Shown piece after piece: positions 52,104-62,171 of a stretch of DNA of 64,000 nt (positions within the stretch are counted from its first letter, which is position 1; every line of letters begins with the position of its first letter). Under the pieces are notes generated by a model. The model did no database searches. It was not told the origin of the DNA and worked only from the letters and a program-made list of their open reading frames with translations. The stretch is from Phycisphaerae bacterium. GTDB taxonomy: Bacteria > Planctomycetota > Phycisphaerae > UBA1845. The position numbers and the translations under genes were made by a program. Location: the NCBI GenBank assembly GCA_029260215.1, contig JAJDDQ010000076.1:1-64000 (forward strand), written 5' to 3'.

Positions 52104-53281
52104 GGTGCAATCATCTCCGGTTGGCGATCTCTTGAATGCGCGTGACGATGCGCCAACTCGCGGTAAAGGTCAAGAAACTGCTCGGCGGCCCGTCGCCACG
52201 TAAATTGCGCGACGCGATCATGCCCTTTGGCAATCATCTCTCGCCGAAGCACCTGATCGTTGACCACTCTGGCCAACGCGTCGGCCACACAGCTGGGATC
52301 GTGCGGGTCCACCAGCAGCCCCGCATCGCCGGCGATCTCCGGCAAACTCGTGGTGTTGCTGCATACAACCGGTAGTCCGTAGGCCATCGCTTCCAAAACG
52401 GGAAGACCGAACCCCTCGTACAGTGAAATCAACACCAGCGCCGATGCACCGGCGTAAAAAGACGGCACCATCTCATCGGGAACGTGGCCCGGTTGAATGA
52501 TATCGTCTCGTTGCGGCGAACGGTCGATTCGCGCCTGCGTCGCTTCGCACATGAATGTCCGCGTGGCCCCCAGGAGGACAAGCTGCCCGTCGAAACGACC
52601 CGACGCACGCAATTTTTCGTAGGCTTCGATCAATACGGGGACGTTCTTTCGCGGCTCCAGTCGCCCGGTGTAGAGAATGTAAGGCTGTCGAATCCCGCAT
52701 CGCTCCAGGAATGCAAGGTCGGGTTTTATCGCACCATTGCACTGGAAATGACTGTCCAGTCCGTTGTGGATCGTTTGTATTCTCTGTCGCGTGCCGCCTG
52801 TTACGTCGAGAATATCCGACTTGGTGGCCTCTGACACGGTGACGATCATGTCCGCACGACGCAGTGTCCAGTAGAATGTCTTTTTCAATTTCCAGGCCAA
52901 CATTCGCGGATAGTGCTCTTTGAAATGCAGGAACCCCAGATCGTGAACAGTGGCCACCACGGGGACTTTGCCCAAGAGCAGCGGTGTGACAAAGCAGGAG
53001 TGAAATACATCCGCCCCTATTTTTTTCAGCAGCTTTCCGGTCGAAAACATGGTGCCGAGCTTGCCGCCGGGTTTCAGCAACTGGCAGGACGAACGGATGG
53101 ATGGCGGGAGGACGTCCATCGCCTCCGCACGCGCCAGCACGGGAATGATGCGAATGTCCCCGCCGCGAAACTCGTCGTCCAACAGAGCTGTGAGAAGGCA
53201 CCGCTCGTACACTTCCGTGCCGCCCGCACTCGTGCCCAGCCGTTCAGCCAATACCGCTACCTTGATTGGGGCGTTCGTCAT
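52100..53281 (-). CDS. GT4-family glycosyltransferase
   Basis: 393 residues of GT-B fold. The N-terminal loop has RLGTSAGGTEVYERCL. The donor half shows ILYTGRLEPRKNVPVLIEAY and SLYEGFGLPVLEAMAYGLPV, the E-x7-E type retaining motif of GT4. The frame reaches 53563, but the ATG at 53281 starts the conserved protein and overlaps the GT2 stop as ATGA. Mannosyl- or similar transferase of the EPS repeat unit; the sugar is unknown. Confidence 0.9.
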   Translation of the reverse strand: MTNAPIKVAVLAERLGTSAGGTEVYERCLLTALLDDEFRGGDIRIIPVLARAEAMDVLPPSIRSSCQLLKPGGKLGTMFSTGKLLKKIGADVFHSCFVTPLLLGKVPVVATVHDLGFLHFKEHYPRMLAWKLKKTFYWTLRRADMIVTVSEATKSDILDVTGGTRQRIQTIHNGLDSHFQCNGAIKPDLAFLERCGIRQPYILYTGRLEPRKNVPVLIEAYEKLRASGRFDGQLVLLGATRTFMCEATQARIDRSPQRDDIIQPGHVPDEMVPSFYAGASALVLISLYEGFGLPVLEAMAYGLPVVCSNTTSLPEIAGDAGLLVDPHDPSCVADALARVVNDQVLRREMIAKGHDRVAQFTWRRAAEQFLDLYRELAHRHAHSRDRQPEMIAP

Positions 53282-54171
53282 GTTGGGCGCTCGTGTCGCA
53301 TCCGCCGACGGTTGATCGCCAGGTGAATTCGTGTCCGCCCCCAAAGGCCCACAGCCGCAATCCACAGCAGTGGGTTCAATCCGCCCCACCCGTGGTGTTT
53401 GTAGAAATAACGCAGAGCGCCGCGATGAAAATCCCGAATGCCCAGCGGGCTGCGCACGCGCTTCGGCTGGTTCTGCTCGACGTGCAAAATCTCGGCGGAG
53501 GGGAAGCACCACACCTCCCACCCGGCATTGCGCACGCGCCGGAAGAAGTCTGCATCCACCCAATAGACGAAAAAATTCGGATCGATCCCGCCGGCTTCAA
53601 ACAACGCCGAGCGCCGGACCAGAACAGCCGCAAACGCTGTCCAGTCGCACGGGAACGGAGTATTGCTGTCCTGCTCCGGAGCTTTCAGAAATCGTCGCGT
53701 GATTGGGTTCTCAGGCCACAGACGGCTCAGCAATGTCTGTCGGCCAAACAGAGCGTTGAGCGGACTGGGAAACCGCCTTGCGGTCATCTGGATATCGCCG
53801 GTCACATCGCGAATGCGTGGTGCCACCGCGCCGAGACAGGGTTTGGATTGCGCAAATTCCATAATGGCATCGATGCACCCCGGCTGAATGATCGTGTCAC
53901 TGTCGAGAATGAACAGCCATTCGCCCTTCGACTCTCCGATCAGGTAGTGCAGACCGGGTGCCAACCCCCGATTCTCATCCCAGCGAGTCAGACGCACAGC
54001 CGGGTATTCTTCAGCGATCAGTTCGGGTGCGCCGTCCGTGGAGCGGTTGTCTACCACGAGCACTTCGGACTTCCCTTCGGGCAGATACTCGTAGAGGCTT
54101 TTGAGGCAGCGCGAGACATCGTCCTTGTGGTTGAAATTCACCATAATGACGGAGATTAAGCAATCACTCAT
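53278..54171 (-). CDS. GT2-family glycosyltransferase
   Basis: 297 residues of GT-A fold. VIMVNFNHKDDVSRCLKSL, VVDNRSTDGAPEL and the DxD metal site in LFILDSDTII are clear. It ends with a short amphipathic helical region, suggesting weak membrane contact, as in rhamnosyltransferase-like GT2 enzymes. It sits 3 bp after the Wzy-like gene and overlaps the GT4 gene. Confidence 0.92.
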   Translation of the reverse strand: MSDCLISVIMVNFNHKDDVSRCLKSLYEYLPEGKSEVLVVDNRSTDGAPELIAEEYPAVRLTRWDENRGLAPGLHYLIGESKGEWLFILDSDTIIQPGCIDAIMEFAQSKPCLGAVAPRIRDVTGDIQMTARRFPSPLNALFGRQTLLSRLWPENPITRRFLKAPEQDSNTPFPCDWTAFAAVLVRRSALFEAGGIDPNFFVYWVDADFFRRVRNAGWEVWCFPSAEILHVEQNQPKRVRSPLGIRDFHRGALRYFYKHHGWGGLNPLLWIAAVGLWGRTRIHLAINRRRMRHERPT

Positions 54172-54174
54172 GAC

Positions 54175-55626
54175 TTACCCCATTGCAAGTGCGGACGCTG
54201 CGGTTGCATCGTTCGGGCCGACTTCGAGATTCGGCTCGCCGGCTTTTGCCGCACTCATCTCGGCGGACAGCAGGCCATAAGCCCCGCACATCCCGGCGAC
54301 CAGCCAGGCGTGCGGCATCCCTTTGTCGAACAGGTCCATCGCAAGACCCGACACAAGAAAGACCAGTACGCTGATGTTCAACCCATGACCCACGCGGGCC
54401 ATATCGGGCCTACCCAGTTTCACAAACTCCGCGATCGATCTGCGCATCTGACGATGCAACATCCAATAGAATAACATCAGAACAACCAGCCCGGTAATGC
54501 CCGTTTGAGAAGCCACCTGAAAGTACGCGTTGTGCGGCGAAACGGCGTGTTCCTTGTCCGGATAACTGGTGAAATAATCGAAAATGCCGTAACGGTTGCC
54601 GTACCCCACACCGAGAAACGGATGGTCCACATACTGCCGCCAGGCGGCATCCAAAACCTGAATCCGCGTGGCGATGCTGGTTTCTTTTTTGCTGAACGCT
54701 GCCCCACTCAGAACCCGCTCACGATAACTCTTGGGCGCTGCGACGGCAAGCACGCAAACAGCCGCAAACATCACCATGATCGCCGCCGGTGTGATACGAA
54801 TCAGTCGGCGCTTGACCATCAGTGCCACACACGCGGCGATAAGCACGATGCCCGTTCGCGCATAGGTGGCCATGATCGTGCCCAGGAAAACAGCCAGCAA
54901 AATCGGGGGCAGGAGTTGCCGCGCGTCTCCTTTCTTTGCGTTCATCCCCAAGACAACGGTCGGGGCGAATACCAGGCAAATGTTGAGCGCGAGCATGATC
55001 GAGTGCGCACTCGCCCCGCTCGATCGTTCGACGTTGACACCGCTCATAACGCCGACACCGACGTTCCGCTCCACGCCGGATTTTCTGTCGCCTTTGTCTT
55101 CCCATCCGTAGCGAACGTTGAACGCGGCTCGGGGTGTGAATCTCTGTACAAGCGCATACCCCGAAAACGCGCCCGAAACGAGTATGAACAGCGTCAGGCA
55201 TATATTGAGCACTTTGACACTGTCGATCAGTTGTACGACCAGAAAGAAAAATACAACCGTGGTCGATAGTCGAAAGAGCGCCTCGACACCGTTCTTTGTC
55301 TCCGCCCCACCGATGAGACTCAGTGCGCAAACACACAGGAACCCCGGCAGCAGATACATCCAGGGGAGACTACGAAACCGGATTCTGCGCAGGGCGAAAT
55401 GTATCACCCAGGCTGCGAGCGTCACCACGGTCAGAACTTTTGAAACCGTCAATGCCAAGTGCTCGGTCAGATACCCCACACGCCCCGCAGTCTCCATCGG
55501 AATCGAGCAGGCGGTCAGGATGAGCCCCAACCGCGGATCACGCATGATGAGCAGGCTCACGCCCAGCCCGCCGCACGCCCCCAGGACAAGGATCAGAAGT
55601 TTGGTTGTCCCAATCGCAGCCAGCAT
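54175..55626 (-). CDS. O-antigen ligase/polymerase-like membrane protein (Wzy type)
   Basis: 483 residues with about eleven membrane helices and the large outside loop typical of Wzy/WaaL (ending near the region GVGYGNRYGIFDYFTSYPDK with HNAYFQV). It should join repeat units in the periplasm or ligate the polymer. The ATG at 55626 overlaps the TAA of the upstream gene as TAATG and is preferred to the in-frame codon at 55653. Confidence 0.85.
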   Translation of the reverse strand: MLAAIGTTKLLILVLGACGGLGVSLLIMRDPRLGLILTACSIPMETAGRVGYLTEHLALTVSKVLTVVTLAAWVIHFALRRIRFRSLPWMYLLPGFLCVCALSLIGGAETKNGVEALFRLSTTVVFFFLVVQLIDSVKVLNICLTLFILVSGAFSGYALVQRFTPRAAFNVRYGWEDKGDRKSGVERNVGVGVMSGVNVERSSGASAHSIMLALNICLVFAPTVVLGMNAKKGDARQLLPPILLAVFLGTIMATYARTGIVLIAACVALMVKRRLIRITPAAIMVMFAAVCVLAVAAPKSYRERVLSGAAFSKKETSIATRIQVLDAAWRQYVDHPFLGVGYGNRYGIFDYFTSYPDKEHAVSPHNAYFQVASQTGITGLVVLMLFYWMLHRQMRRSIAEFVKLGRPDMARVGHGLNISVLVFLVSGLAMDLFDKGMPHAWLVAGMCGAYGLLSAEMSAAKAGEPNLEVGPNDATAASALAMG

Positions 55627-56906
55627 TATGACCTCTGCAACCTTCCGCGACACATATCGCCCAGAAAGGCGGCCACCACTCCGATCATCAGCACGTCAAA
55701 CGGCAGACGAAGCCGGATCCGCGTAATAAAGGCCGCGTAAATAAGCGCACTGGCTAAGTAGACAACAATGAAGAGCACCTCCACACTGGATGCCTTGTAT
55801 CGCGTCAACAGCAGAACGCGAATGACGAAAGCGGCCAGCAGCGGACCATACGTCATGAGCATGAGAATATCCTTCAGGCTCGATGATTCCTTCTGGGCGC
55901 CCAAAGTGTTGCGGTAGTTGAAGTAGTTCAAGAATTTCTTGAAATACAACTCCACCGTCCGCATCTTGTTGTGCAGCATGTACTCGATGGCCTTGGTTCT
56001 GTAAAAAGCGTCCCGCACGACCTCGTTCATTCCCAAGTCCGCAGCCTCACGATCGTAGTCCGACATGTCCAGTCTCGCACCGGTTGTCGCCGTCGTGTCC
56101 TTCGAATTGCCGAACAGAAGATTTAACCCGCTGTTGCATGACACATAGGCGAACGCATCGAAGACAACGTAGTTTCTCACGCTCCACGCACCCGCCGGTA
56201 ACGCCGAAATCAGGAGCATGAGCACGAGCCCCTTCCAGCTCACCACCACCTTCGAGCACATAAGGAATGCGGCGGTCACCACAAGCATGAACGTGAAGAA
56301 TGGACACGCGAGAATCAAGAATCCGCCAAGAATTCCGGGCAAAATGAATCGCCGCAAAGAATGACCGGCCTTTAACAGGAGCAATACGATCAATAAGAAC
56401 ACAGTGGCTGAGATGGTCTGCGGGTACAGCGTGCCCGCGGAATAGAACAGAACCGGATAGCAGAGAATGAGCACGGCGCTCATGCCAGCCGCACAAGCAG
56501 AGGAATAGGTCTTGAGCAGCTTGTGCAGAAAATAAATACCAACCGCCATCGCCAGGAAATTGAGAATGCGCAGATGCACAACGTCGGCACCACAACGAAC
56601 CAGCAACGCGAGCAATGCAGGATAGCCCGGCGGTCGAAACGCCGTGAGATTCTCTCCGTCAACGGTGAATCGGCCTTCCTGTGCGATGTTCACCGCCAGC
56701 CGGTAGTAGTCCCGCTCGTCCGGAAAACGCAGTGTGTCGCCGAGGAATATGGAGTATGCTGCGCCAGCCAGCATCACAATCGCAATAACAATGAAAAGGA
56801 TCGCCTGGGATCTGTGCTCGACGAAGTGGCTGAACCTCTGCGCAAGCGCTTCCTTCGCCCCGCCGGACTCGTTCGTCGCAATCGTGTTGTGCCAATTCTC
56901 AGTCAT
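55626..56906 (-). CDS. GT39/ArnT-like membrane glycosyltransferase
   Basis: 426 residues with about nine helices. The first loop has FPDERDYYRLAVNIAQEGRF and AFRPPGYPALLALL, the catalytic Asp/Glu and PPGYP signature of PMT/ArnT enzymes, which use lipid-linked sugars outside the membrane. It is coupled to the Wzy-like gene by a TAATG overlap. Confidence 0.85.
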   Translation of the reverse strand: MTENWHNTIATNESGGAKEALAQRFSHFVEHRSQAILFIVIAIVMLAGAAYSIFLGDTLRFPDERDYYRLAVNIAQEGRFTVDGENLTAFRPPGYPALLALLVRCGADVVHLRILNFLAMAVGIYFLHKLLKTYSSACAAGMSAVLILCYPVLFYSAGTLYPQTISATVFLLIVLLLLKAGHSLRRFILPGILGGFLILACPFFTFMLVVTAAFLMCSKVVVSWKGLVLMLLISALPAGAWSVRNYVVFDAFAYVSCNSGLNLLFGNSKDTTATTGARLDMSDYDREAADLGMNEVVRDAFYRTKAIEYMLHNKMRTVELYFKKFLNYFNYRNTLGAQKESSSLKDILMLMTYGPLLAAFVIRVLLLTRYKASSVEVLFIVVYLASALIYAAFITRIRLRLPFDVLMIGVVAAFLGDMCRGRLQRS

Positions 56907-56932
56907 TCCGAATTCAATTTGACAGCGTCATG

Positions 56933-59536
56933 TTAATTGGGCCGTATCTTTATCCAGTCAAGCCCAAACAAATAAGAATCGCCGGCGGCCTGATTGGCTC
57001 CGACGATCGCAACAAACAGCTTGTGGTCTCCCTGGCTCAGGCGATGCGTACCGAGGGAGAGCGTTCCGCCCGGTGTCACGCTCGGGTAGTATTGATCGAA
57101 AGTGTCGCCAATCTTCTTGCCATCCAACATGAAGCGGACGATCCCGTAGTCGTTGGCTTTGGTCAAGCGAACTTCGATCGCGTACTTGCCGGCCTTGGGT
57201 ACGGGCAGCGCCAACGTGAGACGATCGCCCGGGCGCCCGCCGCCCCAGAATAGCTGCGCATCGCCGCTCCAATCGCCGTCATAGTTGAACAATTCCTGCC
57301 GCTCAGCCACACCGCGTGTAGTCTCAAGAACGCGCAACTGCTCGCCCTCTATCGCGTCACGCTCTGTATACGAACGCGGCTCGATGTAGTACCCGCTGCG
57401 CCGGCCAACGGGTACGGGCGAATATGGATCAACCCCGCCCGCGTCCAGATACCAGTACACCGTCGCGTCGTACAGTGTTTGACTTCGGTTTAGGAAATAC
57501 TTCTCAATAACACCGTCAAAGGATTCCTGGAACGGAACACTGTCGGAAATGTGCCAGCGGTTGACGGAAATGTGACCTCGGTTCTCACCATCGTTACGTG
57601 TTTGACTGTGAAAGGCCTTGTGGAAAATGTCCGGGCTGCACCATGCGTAACCGAAATAGTCCTCAGAGCCTGTTCCAAATGTTGACGGAAATTTCTCGCC
57701 ATCGACAAAGAACTTCTCATCCCCCTCACCCCACCAGTGCCCGCGCGGGTTCCAGATGTGCAGAGCCACGCCGCAATAACGCCCCCGCCCGCTCGTTTCA
57801 AGCAGCGTCCAGTCCATCCATCGCGTAGCCTCACGCGGCGCGAAGGCATCACGATGCCACTTGACATGAAACCGCCCGAGTTGATTCAGCGGGCGTGTGG
57901 TCGGAGCGTGCGTAATCCGAAATGCGAAGGATCGAGACCGCGCACCATCGTTCGTCAGGGTGATGGCCGCTTTTTTTGAAAACGGCATATACCAGTACGA
58001 ATAGAACCCATCTTTGGTCATTCCGCACGGAAGCGATCGGTAATTATTAACACCCGGAGCCGTCCCGAAAAAGTCTCCTAGCGGAGTCCATACTGCTGGG
58101 CTACGATCATCGTCCCAGGTAATACTCAGCGTGACTTCTCGCAGTGCAGCACCCATTTCATCCGGCGGCACATCGACAGGTGTCACCTTCAGAGCGGTGA
58201 CGGCACGCGGGCCTTTCAGAGTGGCCACTGTAACGGTCTGCCCAGCAGGACATATGATATTGCGTGTCTCCGTTGCGCTCGCCGTACGCGACGATGCCGG
58301 ATCAGTCCCGAGTCGATCCCGAAGAAAAGCGTCCGTAGCCACTAGAGCGCCCCTGCCGTCTTTGGAAAGTTGGCGTGTGAACGTCGGAACGATTGTGCCC
58401 GTGGGGAATGTCTTGTACGTAAAGTGATAATACATTCCCCAACCGGGGTCCGCAACTATTTTGCACGACTTCTGGTAGGGAATGGGCACGTAGCAATTCG
58501 CACCCTTGGCTGAGTGATAGACAAGCGAAGGAAAATCGAAGGGGGAATTACGACCGTCAAAATACCCGGCAAACGGAAGATCAATCGCCGGCTGATCCGA
58601 TCCGTCGAGATAAATCTTAACGTGCCCTTTGCCGGGCTGTGCGGTCCAGATGCGCGTGATACAACCCGGGCCTGCCATTTCCGCAAGAACAGCCCGATCG
58701 CCTTCCATGCGAATCACGCCGACGCCGTCTTCATTCGCGCCCCAACCGGCATACTGCGCAGTGTCAGCCGCGTAGCGACTCCGCCGATCGTAGCTCGACC
58801 ACTGCGCGCTACGTTCGCCCGGCAGGGGTAAGACTGCCAATCGCTCCAGATGGGTCAAATCGCCTACAAGATCGGAATACGTCAGTCGATTCGTGTCGTT
58901 TGGCGCACTATTGGGAACAGGCAGGGCAACTGCCTTGTCCGTTTGAAGCAGCGCCTCTGTACCGACCGACATATCCCGCACCCATACGGTCCGTTCACCG
59001 CGTGCATCTCCGTCAGACCCGTTGAGATCGACAAGAAACACACGATCGATCAGTGCAGCATCCATCTGCCCGGTCGCACCGTCACCAAATGGACGAAGAT
59101 CAGCAGAGGTAAGCGCAATGCGCTGCCACGACTGCGACACATCGAAATAGGTGAGGAATATCTTCTTGTCCGACTGGTCAAACCGTATGAACAGCGGCCC
59201 GTCACGATCGCTCCTGACCTCGAACGACAGTCGGCCTATCGCTTTCCAGGCACTACCAGCCGTACAAGTGATGACCGTCGGCTCCTTGCCGTACACGATG
59301 TGCCATCGAAACCCCGCCACACCGCCAGCCTCGCGTTCCATCGTCAATCGACCGCTCAGCGCAACCCACTGCTCAGGACCGATCACGTCACGCTGCGGGC
59401 CAGCCGATACGACCGAACCCAACAGAAGCACAGCCGCAATCACGCACCGCGCGGCAGTCAGTGAAAATATCGATGTCCATGCCTCGCGCATCGAATGCAC
59501 CCGTGAGGAAACAACTATGTTTGACAGTCGTTTCAA
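56933..59536 (-). CDS. GH172 (DUF2961) protein with N-terminal CBM-like domain
   Basis: 867 residues. Signal sequence (ARCVIAAVLLLGSVVSA), then the beta-sandwich seen also at 47746 (LSFEVRSDRDGPLFIRFDQS, WQRIALTSADLRPFGDG). The catalytic DUF2961 region has RGHWWGEGDEKFFVDGE and STFGTGSEDYFGYAW, which hold the conserved acids of GH172. A C-terminal jelly-roll domain (PKAGKYAIEVRLTKANDYG) follows. Exported GH172 enzymes act on arabinan or fructose-type linkages; here it might process the EPS. The TTG at 59536 has GGAGG upstream and overlaps the previous stop as TTGA; an ATG at 59491 is the alternative. Confidence 0.82.
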   Translation of the reverse strand: MKRLSNIVVSSRVHSMREAWTSIFSLTAARCVIAAVLLLGSVVSAGPQRDVIGPEQWVALSGRLTMEREAGGVAGFRWHIVYGKEPTVITCTAGSAWKAIGRLSFEVRSDRDGPLFIRFDQSDKKIFLTYFDVSQSWQRIALTSADLRPFGDGATGQMDAALIDRVFLVDLNGSDGDARGERTVWVRDMSVGTEALLQTDKAVALPVPNSAPNDTNRLTYSDLVGDLTHLERLAVLPLPGERSAQWSSYDRRSRYAADTAQYAGWGANEDGVGVIRMEGDRAVLAEMAGPGCITRIWTAQPGKGHVKIYLDGSDQPAIDLPFAGYFDGRNSPFDFPSLVYHSAKGANCYVPIPYQKSCKIVADPGWGMYYHFTYKTFPTGTIVPTFTRQLSKDGRGALVATDAFLRDRLGTDPASSRTASATETRNIICPAGQTVTVATLKGPRAVTALKVTPVDVPPDEMGAALREVTLSITWDDDRSPAVWTPLGDFFGTAPGVNNYRSLPCGMTKDGFYSYWYMPFSKKAAITLTNDGARSRSFAFRITHAPTTRPLNQLGRFHVKWHRDAFAPREATRWMDWTLLETSGRGRYCGVALHIWNPRGHWWGEGDEKFFVDGEKFPSTFGTGSEDYFGYAWCSPDIFHKAFHSQTRNDGENRGHISVNRWHISDSVPFQESFDGVIEKYFLNRSQTLYDATVYWYLDAGGVDPYSPVPVGRRSGYYIEPRSYTERDAIEGEQLRVLETTRGVAERQELFNYDGDWSGDAQLFWGGGRPGDRLTLALPVPKAGKYAIEVRLTKANDYGIVRFMLDGKKIGDTFDQYYPSVTPGGTLSLGTHRLSQGDHKLFVAIVGANQAAGDSYLFGLDWIKIRPN

Positions 59537-60720
59537 ACCGCCTCCGACTGAGATACTGAAGTCGCCAACGCAGGCTCCGCCCGATTCGACCTGCCCGTCA
59601 AAAGACGATCATAGACTGCCTCAAGTTTTTCCCGGGCAATATCCATGTTGTAGTGACTAAGCATCAACTCCCGTCCGTTGGCCCCGTACTGCTGACACAA
59701 ATCGGGGCGAACGGCTGCCTCCGTCATCGCAGCCGCCAACGATTTACTGTCCCCTGGAGGTACGAGCCACCCCGTTTCACCCGGAATGACTGCTTCCGGC
59801 GTCCCGTCAACATTGCTTCCGATGATCGGCAGCCCCGCCGCCATGCTCTCGTAAATCCCCGCGGGAAGCCCTTCCGCCAAGCTGGCATGGACCGTCACAT
59901 CCATAGCCAAAAGTATGTCCGCGACGTCCGTCACGAAACCCGGAATGACAACCCGGTCCGCAATTCCCAGCCGCAATGCATACTGCCACACCTGGTCTTC
60001 AAGAGGCCCCTTGCCGAGAAGAAGCAGCTTGGCGCGTGGCTGTTTCTCCAAGACTGTCTTCATTGCATCCATCAATACAAGATGCGCCTTTTCCGGATAG
60101 AAACGAGCCACATACACAAAAGCAATGTCATCCTCGCCAATACCGAATCGCGATCTGATCTGATTGCGATCCACTTCCGACCGGAACCGACTTGAGGATA
60201 TCCCCGATATCAGTAACTCTGTACGCTCCGCAGAGACACCCCGCGACACACACTGTTGACGTGTAGCGTCACAGATCACCGTCACGAGATCGAAATGGCG
60301 GATGTACCGCGCATCGATCCACTCACTGACGTATATTTTCAATGGACGTTTGAACCACACATAGACTGTCGTCAAAATCGGAATACCGGTGCGCTTGGCT
60401 GCGTAATACCCCAGGACGTCGCTGCGCCAATCATGCGTGTGCAGCAGTTGTGCATTCGTTTCGCGAATGATCCGCACCAGTGTATCCACAGCGCGCCGAA
60501 ACTGACGCCCAGGCCACCACGGAAGATCCAATATCTCGTGACCGTGTGCCGCGACGGGATCGCCGTACGCCCGTTCGATGCCGTCGCGGTTCTTGAACAG
60601 CGCAGTAGGACACCTGAACCGGCTCTGATCCATATGATCCAGCCAACCCAGCATGGTCGTTTCAACACCGCCGAACGCGACGCTGTTTCGGACCCACAGG
60701 ACCGTTGTCGGTTCAGTCAT
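59533..60720 (-). CDS. GT4-family glycosyltransferase
   Basis: 395 residues of GT-B fold. FVYVARFYPEKAHLVLMDAM, LLLLGKGPLEDQV and VHASLAEGLPAGIYESMAAG (E-x7-E) are the GT4 donor-site elements. The frame continues to 60891; the ATG at 60720 (product MTEPTTVLWVRNSVAFGGVE) with AGGGGT upstream is used. A sugar-adding enzyme of the EPS repeat unit. Confidence 0.9.
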   Translation of the reverse strand: MTEPTTVLWVRNSVAFGGVETTMLGWLDHMDQSRFRCPTALFKNRDGIERAYGDPVAAHGHEILDLPWWPGRQFRRAVDTLVRIIRETNAQLLHTHDWRSDVLGYYAAKRTGIPILTTVYVWFKRPLKIYVSEWIDARYIRHFDLVTVICDATRQQCVSRGVSAERTELLISGISSSRFRSEVDRNQIRSRFGIGEDDIAFVYVARFYPEKAHLVLMDAMKTVLEKQPRAKLLLLGKGPLEDQVWQYALRLGIADRVVIPGFVTDVADILLAMDVTVHASLAEGLPAGIYESMAAGLPIIGSNVDGTPEAVIPGETGWLVPPGDSKSLAAAMTEAAVRPDLCQQYGANGRELMLSHYNMDIAREKLEAVYDRLLTGRSNRAEPALATSVSQSEAV

Positions 60721-60740
60721 GGCATACCCCTGCCCGATCT

Positions 60741-62036
60741 TCACGCCCCGGTTTTCGCCGCCGACAATGCACGCCGCGGCGCATTCCTCAAACACCACAC
60801 GATCGCAACGACCAGCAACACAGACGCCACCGTACGCAACCCTACCGTAGTCCAGGCAGCCCCCACGATACCGCCGAACCCAACAGCCCACTTGTACGCG
60901 GGAAAGCTCAACGCGAGCAACGTCAGGTGCATCGCCGCAATCAAGTGAAAGTACCGCTTGGCATACAATATCCCGACCAGAGGAAAAACGATCAGCGAGA
61001 CCGTATTCCCCCAGTACAGAATCCTCGCCACCGCAACAGCCCCCGTGTACTCAACACCAAAAAGCAACGGGATGTACCAGCCCGCCAGCAACACCAGCGG
61101 CAAACTCAGCAACGCCACTGCGGTAGTCAGTGTCAGTGTGCGTCGTGTCCACGAGACAAAGTCCTCGTAGTGAATTAGATGACAAACTTTTGGAATCATC
61201 ACCGTCATGATCGTCACATTGCAAAGATCGACAATCGTCAATACCTGCCACGCAGCATTGTAAGTCGCGACCTCACTGTTGCTGGCCTGACTGGTCAAAA
61301 CAAATATGTCCATCCGGCTGTAAGCCGTAAACGCGAAAGCAGCCAGCATGTTCCAGCCGCCGCATCGCCAAACGTCCGCGACGGCGGCCAACACCGGACG
61401 CAACCGCCAATTCTGAAACAGCAGCTCGATCCAGTCGCCGATCCCTACAATGAGCGCGCTCGTAAACAGGCATCCCGAAATAATCCAGATAGCCCGCGTC
61501 CATGTGAGGCTCCCCAGAAATAGAAAAACCAGCAACAGCGCGACCCTGAGCAAATTGCTGGCGGGCTGAATCATCGCCAGCGTCCCGAACTCCAGCCGTG
61601 CCTGCCGTCGCGTGAGGACGAAACTCCATAGGCCGAACCCGAGAATCGCGAGCATGACTCCCGGCAAACCATCCGCTAATTCCGGGCGACCCAACAAGCC
61701 TACAATGGCTTGCGGAAACGCCATCAGTCCGGCAAACGCGATCGAACAGAAGAACACCTTCAAGATCAGTCCGGCGCGGAATACGTCGTTGGACCGTTCG
61801 ACAGACCCCGCTGCCGCCTCAGTCCCCAACCGGATCATGCTGTCGTTTATGCCCCGCCCCACCAACTCCTGAGCCACAAGAAAAACCGCCAACGCAGAAC
61901 TTACCAGGCCGTAATCCTCCTGCGACAAACCCTTGAGCAGCACCAAGCCGCCGATAAACCCCAAAGCGGCGTTCGCACCTGTCGAGAGCACCATCCATGA
62001 CGTATGCTTGAAATCAACACGTAAGTCGCTCTTCAA
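60741..62036 (-). CDS. Polysaccharide flippase (Wzx/MATE-like)
   Basis: About 431 residues with twelve to fourteen helices and no big soluble domain; the N-terminal LKGLSQEDYGLVSSALAVFL matches the start of Wzx/PST flippases. It would move lipid-linked repeat units across the inner membrane. The frame is open to a GTG at 62123; the TTG at 62036 has GGGAG nine bases upstream and starts close to the first helix, so it is preferred with modest confidence. Confidence 0.85.
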   Translation of the reverse strand: MKSDLRVDFKHTSWMVLSTGANAALGFIGGLVLLKGLSQEDYGLVSSALAVFLVAQELVGRGINDSMIRLGTEAAAGSVERSNDVFRAGLILKVFFCSIAFAGLMAFPQAIVGLLGRPELADGLPGVMLAILGFGLWSFVLTRRQARLEFGTLAMIQPASNLLRVALLLVFLFLGSLTWTRAIWIISGCLFTSALIVGIGDWIELLFQNWRLRPVLAAVADVWRCGGWNMLAAFAFTAYSRMDIFVLTSQASNSEVATYNAAWQVLTIVDLCNVTIMTVMIPKVCHLIHYEDFVSWTRRTLTLTTAVALLSLPLVLLAGWYIPLLFGVEYTGAVAVARILYWGNTVSLIVFPLVGILYAKRYFHLIAAMHLTLLALSFPAYKWAVGFGGIVGAAWTTVGLRTVASVLLVVAIVWCLRNAPRRALSAAKTGA

Positions 62037-62171
62037 ACGCCACCGCTCCCACCGTCCGCAAAATCTGATGTTGTCTGTGGAGTGCTCCGCACCGAGCGAA
62101 GAATCAACATTTCTTCTCTGCACGCCGCATCATCGGCTGGACAACCCCATCAAGTCGCAGCTGTCACCGGT

